From Acidimicrobiales bacterium (lineage in GTDB: Bacteria > Actinomycetota > Acidimicrobiia > Acidimicrobiales > SHLQ01): DNA of 56,260 nt. The notes under the pieces were generated by a model. The model ran no database searches and had not been told where the DNA came from. It saw only the letters and a list, made by a program, of their open reading frames with translations. A program made the translations under genes and the position numbers. Where the stretch lies: positions 1 through 56,260 of the forward strand of contig JAHDEJ010000006.1 in assembly GCA_020628865.1 (NCBI GenBank), read 5' to 3'. Every line of letters starts with the position of its first letter. Positions within the stretch are counted from its first letter, which is position 1. Positions 14,638 to 22,309 of this stretch are shown here, piece after piece.

Positions 14638-15702
14638 ATGTACGCCCACGATCCACGCCTCCCGGATGAGCTCCGACGCCTCCTGGATCGAGCCGGGATG
14701 TTCGTCACCGCCTACTTCGACGTGTCCACACGATCGCCCGAACTCCAATGGGCTGACCAGCGCTCCGCCGTCGAGGAGGCCGGCCTGTCAGACGCCGTGG
14801 CTGCCATCGACGTCGCCGCCGCCACGAAGATCGACGAACACACCGCCGGGTGGGCGGTGATCGCCAGCGAGGACGGCTCCACGCTCGTGGTCGAATCGCC
14901 GGACCCACCCAAGCGCCCGCACGTCAAGGTCGGTGCGCTCCCGTACCTCGCCCCGATCCTCGAGTGGCGACAGAACGATGTACCCCATCTCGTCGTGTCG
15001 CTTGCAGACGCACTTTCGCCGGCCGGTGAGGATGCTGCCGCAGATGTCGAGATCCTGCCGTTCTCGGTCGTAGGACTCGATGATCCGATCGTTGCAACGA
15101 GCGACCAGGCCCTTCATCTCGTCGCCGAACTGGCGGAGGGACGGAACATCCCGCTCGTCATCGTCGTCGGCCCGGAACTCGTCGCCCGATCCTTTGCCAC
15201 GCAGCTGCGCCGACGGGTGCCGATCGAGACGTCGATCCGAACGTTGTCGCATCCGGGCGACGACCTCGATGGATTGGCCGACGACATCGTGCGAGCGGCC
15301 GCCACGGAGCGTGCCGTCGAGACGGTACGCCGAATCCGGGAGTTCCGATTCGAACGCAGTCACGCCAATGTCGCCGAAGGCGCAACGTCCACCATGCGGG
15401 CGGTTGCGTCCGGTTCTCCCCGCATGGTGCTGGTCCACGACGACCCGTCGGACCATCGAACCGTGCTGTCCTCGACCATGGATCAGCCCGTTCGCCTCGT
15501 CGACGCCGTGATCGCAGCCGCGTTGTTCCACGGAATCGACGTGCACATCATGCCGGCCATCGACGACGGCCCCCGCCAGGCGTTGGGAGCGGTACTCTCC
15601 AACGCGTCAGCTCCGGCGGGACAGTTGGCCGAACCACCGGTTCGTATCTGGGCGATGGCCGAGGACGTCCCGCTCACCCAGGGCGACCTCGTCGGTGCGT
15701 GA
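14638..15702 (+). CDS. BaeRF/Rv2629-like protein (Vms1-type release-factor superfamily)
   Basis: A 354-residue soluble protein resembling the actinobacterial Rv2629 family, assigned to the bacterial archaeo-eukaryotic release-factor (BaeRF) superfamily. Visible landmarks are MFVTAYFDVSTRSPE at the start, a central eL30-like stretch (AEGRNIPLVIVVGPELVARSFATQLRR) and a C-terminal helix-strand pair (VRLVDAVIAAALFHGIDVHIMPA). Family members are induced in dormancy or stress, and a role on stalled ribosomes is proposed by superfamily only. GAAAGGA precedes the ATG. The divergent dps/BaeRF promoters make stress co-induction likely. Confidence 0.7.
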   Translation: MYAHDPRLPDELRRLLDRAGMFVTAYFDVSTRSPELQWADQRSAVEEAGLSDAVAAIDVAAATKIDEHTAGWAVIASEDGSTLVVESPDPPKRPHVKVGALPYLAPILEWRQNDVPHLVVSLADALSPAGEDAAADVEILPFSVVGLDDPIVATSDQALHLVAELAEGRNIPLVIVVGPELVARSFATQLRRRVPIETSIRTLSHPGDDLDGLADDIVRAAATERAVETVRRIREFRFERSHANVAEGATSTMRAVASGSPRMVLVHDDPSDHRTVLSSTMDQPVRLVDAVIAAALFHGIDVHIMPAIDDGPRQALGAVLSNASAPAGQLAEPPVRIWAMAEDVPLTQGDLVGA

Positions 15703-15707
15703 GCCGG

Positions 15708-15727
15708 AATGACACGTCTGCGCCATT
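15708..15727. promoter_or_regulatory. AATGAC-N8-GCCATT palindromic site
   Basis: Third copy of the AATGAC-N8-GYCATT-like element, 33 bp before the small lipoprotein ATG. Confidence 0.4.
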
Positions 15728-15759
15728 CGGCTGATCGCGTGCCCCTGCACACTGCACTC

Positions 15760-15993
15760 ATGCGATCCACCGACCTTCAGCGCCGCCCGGCACCCACACG
15801 GATTCCGCTCGTCGTTGCCACGATGGTCGTGCTCAGCGCGTGCGGCCCGCTCGTGACCCGGTCGGCGCCGGAACCGGCCCGAGCACCGGCCGAGACACGC
15901 GTGATCGTGATCGACGTGGACGGGCAGCCCGCGCTCATGGCCGAGGCCCCTCGGGCCGTGTGCGGCGCCGACAGCTGTGAGCTGCTCCCATGA
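15760..15993 (+). CDS. Very small lipoprotein, unknown function
   Basis: 77 residues. The signal peptide ends in lipobox LSAC (PLVVATMVVLSAC), followed by a short Pro/Ala/Glu-rich segment and a compact tail with a Cys pair (AVCGADSCELLP). There is no family match. Its stop overlaps the ATG of the zinc-protease-like gene by 4 bp, so it belongs to the RimK operon. The in-frame ATG at 15709 is disfavoured because it lies inside the palindromic element. Confidence 0.6.
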   Translation: MRSTDLQRRPAPTRIPLVVATMVVLSACGPLVTRSAPEPARAPAETRVIVIDVDGQPALMAEAPRAVCGADSCELLP

Positions 15994-16490
15994 GCCCGGT
16001 CGAGCAACTGCGCCCAACCATTGGCTGGCGCGAGTTCATCGACCTCCCCGAGCTCTGCTCGATCCCGATCGAGGCGAAGATCGACACCGGTGCTCGCACC
16101 TCGGCCCTCCATGCCCACTCGCTCGACATCGTTTCGCTCGACGGGGTGGAGCATGCCTCATTCGAGTTGCACCCATTCGTCGACAGCGAAACGTCCACTC
16201 CATGCGTGATGGTACCCATCGTCGAGCATCGCGTCGTCACGTCGTCGAATGGCGCCCGTGAACTCCGACCCGTGATTCGAGTGGCGATGGAGCTCGCCGG
16301 ACGCAGGCAATCGATCCTGTTGACACTCACCAACCGAGACCAGATGGGCTTCGCCATGCTCGTCGGTCGCAGCGCGCTCGGCCGCAAGTTCCTCATCGAC
16401 CCCTCTCAGAAGCACCTCACTCGGAGCGAACCCATCCATGACCACAACCACCCCGTCCCTCTCGCTCGCAATTCTGTCGCGGGCACCTGA
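15990..16490 (+). CDS. RimK-associated ATP-dependent zinc/aspartyl protease-like protein
   Basis: 166 residues of the retropepsin-like RimB/PF05618 family (putative ATP-dependent Zn protease). The active-site block EAKIDTGARTSALHA (about 30-44) contains the DTGA aspartyl-protease signature. The second half carries the typical VGRSALGRKFLIDPSQKHL end. Family members sit next to RimK and are thought to process or regulate glutamate-tail modification. Here the last 53 bp overlap the rimK-like start, a long and unusual coding overlap. The final 25 residues lie inside that overlap and are probably poorly conserved. Confidence 0.85.
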   Translation: MSPVEQLRPTIGWREFIDLPELCSIPIEAKIDTGARTSALHAHSLDIVSLDGVEHASFELHPFVDSETSTPCVMVPIVEHRVVTSSNGARELRPVIRVAMELAGRRQSILLTLTNRDQMGFAMLVGRSALGRKFLIDPSQKHLTRSEPIHDHNHPVPLARNSVAGT

Positions 16491-17643
16491 CGCCTACTCG
16501 ACCCGTCGCCTCGCACAGGCCGCAGTCGATCGGGGGCACCGCGTCCGGGTGATGGACACGCTTCGCTTCGGGATCGACCTGTCCGAGGACACGCCTGATC
16601 TGCAATACCGGGGTCGGTCGCTGCCCGAATTCGACGCGGTCATTCCGCGCATCGGCACGTCGATCACCTTCTTCGGTCTTGCGGTCGTGCGGCAGTTCGA
16701 GCAGATGGACATCCATACGCTCAACTCGTCGACGGCGATCGCAAATTCGAGGGACAAGCTCCGGGCCAACCAGATCCTCGCCCGGCACAACATCGGGCTT
16801 CCACCGACGACCTTCGTCCGCAACCGCAACGACGTCCTCCCAGCGATCGAGCGGGTCGGCGGTGCACCGGTGGTGATCAAGTTGCTCGAGGGCACGCAGG
16901 GGATCGGCGTGATCCTCGCGCCCGACACCACGGTGGCAGGCGCGGTCATCGAGACCCTCCAGAGCACCCGACAAAACGTGCTCATCCAAAAGTTCATCGC
17001 CGAGAGCAAGGGGCGCGACGTGCGCGCGCTGGTCGTCGGTGACCAGGTGGTCGCGGCGATGCGGCGGGTGGCCAAGGGCGACGAATTCCGCTCGAATGTG
17101 CATCGCGGCGGTTCGACCGAGCTCGTCGAGCTCGACGAGGAGTATCGCAGCGTTGCAGTTCGCGCCGCCCAGATCATGGGCCTCCGGGTGGCCGGCGTGG
17201 ACATGCTCGAGTCGGAGCACGGGCCGCTGGTGATGGAAGTGAACTCGTCGCCCGGACTCGAAGGCATCGAAGGCGCCACCGGCCTCGACATCGCGGGCGC
17301 CATCATCGACCATCTCACCCTCCACGTCGCCTTTCCCGAGATCGACGTGCGTCAACAACTCTCCGTCTCGGCCAACTACGGCGTCGCCGAGCTCACGCTC
17401 AATGCAGGTGCCTCACTGCTGGAGACGACCTCGACCGTCGGCGAGCTGCGGGAGCGCGACATCACGGTCCTCACGCTGCACCGAGGACACACGGTGATCC
17501 CGAACCCGAAGGACTCCCGCGAGCTGCTCGAGGACGACCGTTTGCTGTGTTTCGGCAATCTCCAGGTCATGCGCGATCTGGTTCCCGAGCGTCGGCGTCG
17601 ACGCCGCAGGACGACCGTGCAACCTCTGCAGAGCGCCCGCTAG
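16438..17643 (+). CDS. rimK: RimK-type ATP-grasp ligase fused to a TrkA-C domain
   Basis: 401 residues. Residues 1-295 are a complete RimK-family ATP-grasp alpha-L-glutamate ligase. The N-terminal domain has LSRAPDAYSTRRLAQAA and IPRIGTS, the ATP-grasp core has KLLEGTQGIGV, FIAESKGRDVRALVVG and RRVAKGDEFRSN, and the Mg-binding end is VMEVNSSPGLEGIE. A further 70-residue TrkA-C/RCK_C-like domain (about 315-380, LNAGASLLETTSTVGELRERDITVLTL) is appended and absent from the classic 300-residue RimK, followed by a poly-Arg tail. The classic substrate is the C-terminus of ribosomal protein S6, but the substrate here is unproven. The fused domain may provide ligand control of the ligase. Confidence 0.87.
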   Translation: MTTTTPSLSLAILSRAPDAYSTRRLAQAAVDRGHRVRVMDTLRFGIDLSEDTPDLQYRGRSLPEFDAVIPRIGTSITFFGLAVVRQFEQMDIHTLNSSTAIANSRDKLRANQILARHNIGLPPTTFVRNRNDVLPAIERVGGAPVVIKLLEGTQGIGVILAPDTTVAGAVIETLQSTRQNVLIQKFIAESKGRDVRALVVGDQVVAAMRRVAKGDEFRSNVHRGGSTELVELDEEYRSVAVRAAQIMGLRVAGVDMLESEHGPLVMEVNSSPGLEGIEGATGLDIAGAIIDHLTLHVAFPEIDVRQQLSVSANYGVAELTLNAGASLLETTSTVGELRERDITVLTLHRGHTVIPNPKDSRELLEDDRLLCFGNLQVMRDLVPERRRRRRRTTVQPLQSAR

Positions 17644-17677
17644 CAGCCGCGCGACCGGGGACATCGACCGGACCCCG

Positions 17678-18844
17678 TCACCCCGGAAGCGGGTTCGGGC
17701 CCGGAAGTTCGAACGTCACGGTCGTGCCGCGGCCCGGCTCACTCTGCACATCCCAGTGGCCCGACGCCCGGGCGGCGAGTTCTCGACACGTGGAGAGACC
17801 CATGTGGCCGGCCTTCGAACGACGGACCCGCACGGCGTCGAAGCCGACGCCGTCGTCGACGATCACGGCCCGAACCCCGCCGTTCGAGCCATCCAGTTGC
17901 ACCGTGACCGCCGTCGCGTCCGCATGCTTGGCGACATTCCACAGGGACTCGGTGGAGAGCCGATAGGCGAGTGAGGCCGTGCCGATGGCGAGCTCGTCGT
18001 CGAGTTGATCATCGAGCGTGCACGTGATGCCGAGGGGTTCGAGCAGCTCGTACATCCAGCCGTCGAGCGCCGCCCCGAGGCCCTGATCATCGAGCGTTGG
18101 CGGGTGGAGGTCGATGAGAAGTCGGCGCATCCGTTCGATCGCCCCTGCGACCGACGCCTGCACCTCGGCGAACAGGTCCGCACCGTCGTCGGCCACGTGG
18201 CGTCGAAGCCGCTGCAGCCGGAGACCAACCGCGGTCATGGCCTGGATCGGGTCATCGTGCAGCACACCGGCCAACGTCGATCGTTCCTCGGCAATGAGGC
18301 GTTGGAGCAGCAGCTCGTTGGCGTGGCGTTCCACGGTCAACTGGACGAGGTGCCCATGCTGCCGCAGAAAGGCCAGCTCGGCATCCGTCAACGGATCGGC
18401 CGCACTCAGGAACACCACCAGCGTGCAGACGGTATGGTCATCGTCTCGAATCTGCAGTGCGGCTGCAGCCTTCACCCAACCCGAGGACTCGTTGGCAACC
18501 GACGGCCAGCGTTCTGTCTCGTCGCGCACGTGGAAGACGACCGGCCCGGGTGCCTCGTTCGAGAGCCACCCGGAGGCCTGCGCCACCATCGCTTCGGCGA
18601 TGGCGGTCGGCACTGTCTCGGTAGCCACGACGGATCGTTCGCCGTCGCCGAGATCGAGGAGCACGGCGGCGGCACTCGCCGACCAGACGTCCTCGAGCGC
18701 TGTCACGATGGCCAGCAAGACTTCGTCGACCGGCACGTTGGCGACCAGCATCTCGGCCACTCGGCTCTGCGCATCGATCAGGGTGGCGAGCTCGGGGCGG
18801 GGAAGGTCGACGATCGGCGCAGTGTCTGCATCGAGTTCGGTCAT
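17678..18844 (-). CDS. GAF-type sensor histidine kinase (NarX/DegS class)
   Basis: A 388-residue cytoplasmic kinase. A GAF-like domain (about 20-175) is followed by a HisKA_3 dimerisation helix with phospho-acceptor His196 in STLAGVLHDDPIQAM, and an HATPase (N box ESLWNVAKHADA, G1 VDDGVGFD, then GHMGLSTCRELA). There are no membrane segments, so an intracellular or redox signal is likely. The second of two adjacent ATGs (18844) has GGAGG at proper spacing. It is divergent from the NarL-type regulator, its probable partner, with a palindromic element between them. Confidence 0.87.
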   Translation of the reverse strand: MTELDADTAPIVDLPRPELATLIDAQSRVAEMLVANVPVDEVLLAIVTALEDVWSASAAAVLLDLGDGERSVVATETVPTAIAEAMVAQASGWLSNEAPGPVVFHVRDETERWPSVANESSGWVKAAAALQIRDDDHTVCTLVVFLSAADPLTDAELAFLRQHGHLVQLTVERHANELLLQRLIAEERSTLAGVLHDDPIQAMTAVGLRLQRLRRHVADDGADLFAEVQASVAGAIERMRRLLIDLHPPTLDDQGLGAALDGWMYELLEPLGITCTLDDQLDDELAIGTASLAYRLSTESLWNVAKHADATAVTVQLDGSNGGVRAVIVDDGVGFDAVRVRRSKAGHMGLSTCRELAARASGHWDVQSEPGRGTTVTFELPGPNPLPG

Positions 18845-18908
18845 CATTCCTCCATCCGGCCGACCACTCGACCATGCCACATCCTGGTCGCCGGATGAGG
18901 GGTCGGCG

Positions 18909-18928
18909 AATGACACATCTGTGCCTTG
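18909..18928. promoter_or_regulatory. AATGAC-N8-GCCTTG palindromic site
   Basis: Fourth copy of the motif, between the divergent kinase and response-regulator genes, a typical place for autoregulation by a NarL-type regulator. Confidence 0.4.
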
Positions 18929-18974
18929 AGCTTTGGCTGCCCGGCGCCGAGAATGAACCCAACGAAAGGACGAC

Positions 18975-19637
18975 GTGAGTACCGACCACGACGACGCCAC
19001 CACAATCTCGATCGTATTGGTCGACGACCACGTCGTCGTCGCGCTCGGCCTGAAGGCCCTGATCGAAGACGAGCCCGATCTCGTGGTGGCAGAGGTCGCC
19101 GGCTCGGTTGCCGATGCGCGTTCTGCGATCGAACGGCAACGGCCGGACGTCGTCATCGTGGACTTCCGACTCCCCGACGGGAGTGGGATCGAGTTGATCG
19201 AGAACGTACGCGCAGTACATCCCGATGCGGGAGTGGTGATGATCACCGCAGCCGCCGACCGGCGAATCCTCGCGGCTGCGCTCGATGCCGGCTGCCACGG
19301 CTTCCTCTCGAAGGGGGCGGATCAATCCGACCTGGTCACAGCTGTCCGAGCTGCTGCACGCGGGGAATCCCACTTCACCCCCGACGTCGTGCGGCATCTC
19401 TCGCACCTGCGTCGGTTCGAACAGGTGGACGCGGAGGAACTCAGCCCCCGGGAGTGCGAGGTGCTGCAGTTCTCGGCCGAGGGACTTGCGCCCGAAGAGA
19501 TCGCCGAGCGGCTCTACCTGAGTGTCCACACCGTGCGCAACCACATCCGCAACTCGATGGCCAAGCTCCATGCCCACACCAAGCTCGAAGCCGTGGTGAC
19601 GGCGAGCCGACTACGACTGATCTCTCTCGATGACTGA
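18975..19637 (+). CDS. NarL/FixJ-family response regulator
   Basis: 220 residues. The receiver is canonical: acidic pair VDDH (17-19), phospho-acceptor Asp63 in VIVDFRLPDG, Lys113 in FLSKGAD. The LuxR-type helix-turn-helix covers about 155-210 (LSPRECEVLQFSAEGLAPEE, SVHTVRNHIRNSMAKL). The GTG start has AAAGGA 6 nt upstream. It pairs with the divergent GAF kinase. The downstream single receiver overlaps its 3' end by 8 bp, giving a three-gene phosphorelay-like module. It is the best candidate in the window to bind the recurring AATGAC palindromes, but this is inference. Confidence 0.88.
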   Translation: MSTDHDDATTISIVLVDDHVVVALGLKALIEDEPDLVVAEVAGSVADARSAIERQRPDVVIVDFRLPDGSGIELIENVRAVHPDAGVVMITAAADRRILAAALDAGCHGFLSKGADQSDLVTAVRAAARGESHFTPDVVRHLSHLRRFEQVDAEELSPRECEVLQFSAEGLAPEEIAERLYLSVHTVRNHIRNSMAKLHAHTKLEAVVTASRLRLISLDD

Positions 19638-20019
19638 CCTCCGACCCGCCACCCACTCGACGATCGGCGTGATCGCCGCCGACGATGACCCCGACATCCG
19701 CTACGCCCTGGCCGAACTCCTGGGTGATCACCCGGCCTTCGACCTGCTGGGCACCGCAGCCTCGGGCCGCGACGCCGCCGCTCTGGCCGCGCACACCGAT
19801 CCACAACTCGTGGTCGTCGACGTGCAGATGCCACAGGGCGGTGCGGAAGCCATCGCACTCGTCAACGCAGTGGTGCCGAATGCCATCGTCGCCGTGTTCA
19901 CCGCCAAGCGGGATAGAGCCACCAATCGGGAGATGTTGGCTGCCGGTGCGGCTGCGGTGTTCATCAAGGGCACGACCCTGGACCTCGCATCTGACCTCGC
20001 CGCACTCGTCGATGCGTGA
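19630..20019 (+). CDS. Stand-alone receiver (CheY-like) protein
   Basis: 129 residues, a single receiver domain with no output domain. Acidic cluster ADDDPD (17-22), phospho-acceptor Asp64 in VVVDVQMPQGG, Thr in VFTAKRD and Lys in FIKG are all present, so it should be phosphorylatable. It overlaps the NarL-type regulator by 8 bp and is probably translationally coupled. It could act as a phosphate sink or as a signal to a protein partner. The phosphatase upstream and the GAF kinase are possible partners. Confidence 0.82.
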   Translation: MTDLRPATHSTIGVIAADDDPDIRYALAELLGDHPAFDLLGTAASGRDAAALAAHTDPQLVVVDVQMPQGGAEAIALVNAVVPNAIVAVFTAKRDRATNREMLAAGAAAVFIKGTTLDLASDLAALVDA

Positions 20020-20022
20020 CGT

Positions 20023-20172
20023 TCACGCCTCAGCGAGCCGAGCGTGGAGGTGCTGCCGCAGGTCGGCGTCGTCCACCTCGCGCGACTCCCGCCGCGACCG
20101 CTGCACCGCCGCACCCGCCGCCCCGGCGAAGCCGATCACACCGGCGAGCCCCAGCCACTTCCACCATCGCAT
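20023..20172 (-). CDS. Small single-span membrane protein
   Basis: 49 residues, MRWWKWLGLAGVIGFAGAAG followed by a basic segment and an acidic helix ending DLRQHLHARLAEA. One N-terminal membrane helix and a short cytoplasmic tail. Tiny proteins of this plan are common in actinobacteria but have no assigned role. It converges on the receiver gene with 3 bp between stop codons and is divergent from the YiiX-like gene. Confidence 0.55.
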   Translation of the reverse strand: MRWWKWLGLAGVIGFAGAAGAAVQRSRRESREVDDADLRQHLHARLAEA

Positions 20173-20187
20173 GAGGCGAGCGTAGCG

Positions 20188-20820
20188 GTGGGAGCCGGCC
20201 CGACGCTGACCTTCCGCGACGCAGCCGCCGAGACTCGAACGGGCGACGTCTGGCTCTTTCGCGGTCCGAGTACGGCCGACCGCGCCATCCGTCTCGTGAC
20301 CAACAGCCCGTTCAATCACGTGGGCATGGTGATCGCAATCGATGACCTCCCGCCCCTGCTGTGGCACGCCGAGCTCGGTGCATCGCTCCCGGACGTCTGG
20401 GCCGGCGAGCACCGTCGGGGAGCGCAACTCCATCGCCTCGACGGCGCGGTCGCCACCTGGGTGCATCGGTACGGCCAGGCCGCCTGGTTCCGTCCGATCG
20501 ATCGGGAAGTGGACCGCACTGCGGAGAACGCTGCGCTTCGGGCGGTGGCCGACCTGGGCGGTAGGCCGTTTCCCCGAACCGCCGCATTGGCCCGACGGTG
20601 GCTTCGCGGGCGGGTAGCGGGGCGGTCGGACGTGCAGCTCGAAGACCTCTTCTGTGCGGAGATCGTCGCCCTCACCTACGAACGGATGGGCCTCCTCGGC
20701 GCCGACCGTCCACCGAACTGGTACGACCCGGGTCGGTTTTGGAGTGGTGATCGGCTACAGCTGGTCGGCGCGAGTCTCGGGCCCGAGGTTGCGGTGACCG
20801 ACGTTCCGCCGCTCGATTGA
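20188..20820 (+). CDS. YiiX/YaeF-like permuted papain-fold cysteine peptidase or amidase
   Basis: About 210 residues. The motif order is that of circularly permuted NlpC/P60-like enzymes: TGDVWLFRG near the start, catalytic His in SPFNHVGMVI (about 45), and catalytic Cys in EDLFCAEIVALTYERMGLL (about 157). No signal peptide is visible from the GTG at 20188. The frame is open 48 codons further upstream, but that sequence covers the divergent small membrane gene, so it is treated as shadow. The substrate may be a lipid or a cell-wall amide; this is unknown. Confidence 0.68.
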   Translation: MGAGPTLTFRDAAAETRTGDVWLFRGPSTADRAIRLVTNSPFNHVGMVIAIDDLPPLLWHAELGASLPDVWAGEHRRGAQLHRLDGAVATWVHRYGQAAWFRPIDREVDRTAENAALRAVADLGGRPFPRTAALARRWLRGRVAGRSDVQLEDLFCAEIVALTYERMGLLGADRPPNWYDPGRFWSGDRLQLVGASLGPEVAVTDVPPLD

Positions 20821-21030
20821 CATCGCCGCTTCGGCGACGCCGGTCGACGCAAACATCGGGTCGGGCGTACTCGTGATTGTCGGCCTGAGCACGCTGCTCG
20901 CTGGAGGACCGCTCCACCGGATCGAGCGTCGCGACAACATGAGGGCCTAGCGACGACGGGCAAGCCGCGGCAACGAGCGATCGTCACGGCGGTTATGGAC
21001 CGGCCAACAGGGTCGTCAGTGATCGACCGG

Positions 21031-21036
21031 TAGTCT
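21031..21036 (+). promoter_or_regulatory. Candidate leaderless -10 box for rimO
   Basis: TAGTCT is 7 nt before the GTG of rimO, and no ribosome-binding site fits between them. This suggests a leaderless housekeeping transcript. No convincing -35 was seen. The 223 bp before rimO hold no gene with a credible start. Confidence 0.4.
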
Positions 21037-21043
21037 TAGGGGC

Positions 21044-22309
21044 GTGCCGGAGCGCTACTGGATTGAGACGCTGGGCTGTCCGAAGAACGAGGTCGACTCC
21101 GACAAACTCGTCGGAACGCTCACCACGCAGGGGATGGCGGCAGCGGCGCGCCCCGAAGACGCCGATCTTGTGGTCGTGAACACGTGCGCGTTCATCGAAT
21201 CGGCTCGCCAGGAGTCGATCGACACCGTGCTCGGCCTCACCGAACAGGCCGGCGACGCCAAGGTCGTCGTGACCGGCTGCATGGCGGAACGCTACGGCGA
21301 TGAGCTGGCCGAGGCCCTGCCCGAGGTCGAACGCGTCGCCGGGTTCGGTGTGCCGGTGAGCATCGGTCGCAAGCCGCAGGATCCCGCCGTTCCCAGCTTC
21401 GATCTGTTGAACCTGCCTCGTCCGGCATCGAGCCGGCCGTGGGCGTACGTGAAGATCGCCGAGGGCTGCGATCGGAACTGCGGCTTTTGCGCCATTCCCA
21501 CGTTTCGTGGCCCGCAGCGGTCGCGCACACACGAGTCGATCCTCGCCGAGGTGGACCAGCTCGCCGCCCAGGAGATCGTGCTCGTCGCGCAGGACCTGGC
21601 CTCGTTCGGCCGGGATCAGGGTGTGGGGGAGCGCACGATCGTCGAACTCGTCGACGAGGTGTCGGCTCGGGTCGACCGTGTCCGCCTGCTGTACCTGTAC
21701 CCGTCCGACCTCACCGATTCGCTCATCGAGGCGATCCTGCGTACCGAGGTGCCGTACTTCGATCTGTCGCTCCAGCACGTGAGCCGGCCGCTGATGCGGC
21801 GCATGCGGCGGTGGGGCGATGGCGAGCGGTTCCTCAACCGCATTGCCGACATCCGCGAACGGGCGCCAGATGCCGCATTCCGGTCGAACTTCATCGTCGG
21901 CTACCCGGGCGAAACCGAGGACGACCACGACGCCCTGCTCGATTTCGTGGAGCAGGCCCAACTCGATTGGTGCGGCTTCTTCCCGTATTCGCCCGAGGAA
22001 GGCACGTACGCCTACAACCTCGACGGGGCCGTCGACGATGCGCTCGTTCAGGACCGGCTCCGGGAACTCACGGAGCTCCAGGACTCGATCACGGCGTCGC
22101 GGCGCGACGACCTCATCGGGTCGACGCTCGACGTTCTGGTCGATTCGCCGGGAATCGGACGATCCCACCGCGAAGCGCCCGAGATCGACGGGGTGATCCT
22201 CATCGGCGAAGATCATGAGGTGGGGACGATCGCTCGTGTCGAGATTGCCGGAGCCGTGGGCCCGGATCTGGTCGCGGTCGGTGTGGATCCTGACCGGGCC
22301 GAGCCATGA
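21044..22309 (+). CDS. rimO: Ribosomal protein S12 methylthiotransferase RimO
   Basis: 421 residues with full methylthiotransferase architecture. The N-terminal UPF0004 domain has cysteines C12, C48 and C79, the radical-SAM cluster is C142-x3-C146-x2-C149 (EGCDRNCGFC), and a TRAM-like C-terminal domain starts near 355. RimO adds a beta-methylthio group to a conserved Asp of S12. The motif IETLGCPKNEVDS identifies RimO over MiaB. The stop overlaps the pgsA ATG by 4 bp. Confidence 0.95.
   Translation: MPERYWIETLGCPKNEVDSDKLVGTLTTQGMAAAARPEDADLVVVNTCAFIESARQESIDTVLGLTEQAGDAKVVVTGCMAERYGDELAEALPEVERVAGFGVPVSIGRKPQDPAVPSFDLLNLPRPASSRPWAYVKIAEGCDRNCGFCAIPTFRGPQRSRTHESILAEVDQLAAQEIVLVAQDLASFGRDQGVGERTIVELVDEVSARVDRVRLLYLYPSDLTDSLIEAILRTEVPYFDLSLQHVSRPLMRRMRRWGDGERFLNRIADIRERAPDAAFRSNFIVGYPGETEDDHDALLDFVEQAQLDWCGFFPYSPEEGTYAYNLDGAVDDALVQDRLRELTELQDSITASRRDDLIGSTLDVLVDSPGIGRSHREAPEIDGVILIGEDHEVGTIARVEIAGAVGPDLVAVGVDPDRAEP

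Noticed and set aside
20821-21030. Possible small membrane peptide (ASATPVDANIGSGVLVIVGL) before rimO
   Set aside because: The frame has no ATG, GTG or TTG at a sensible place and no ribosome-binding site.
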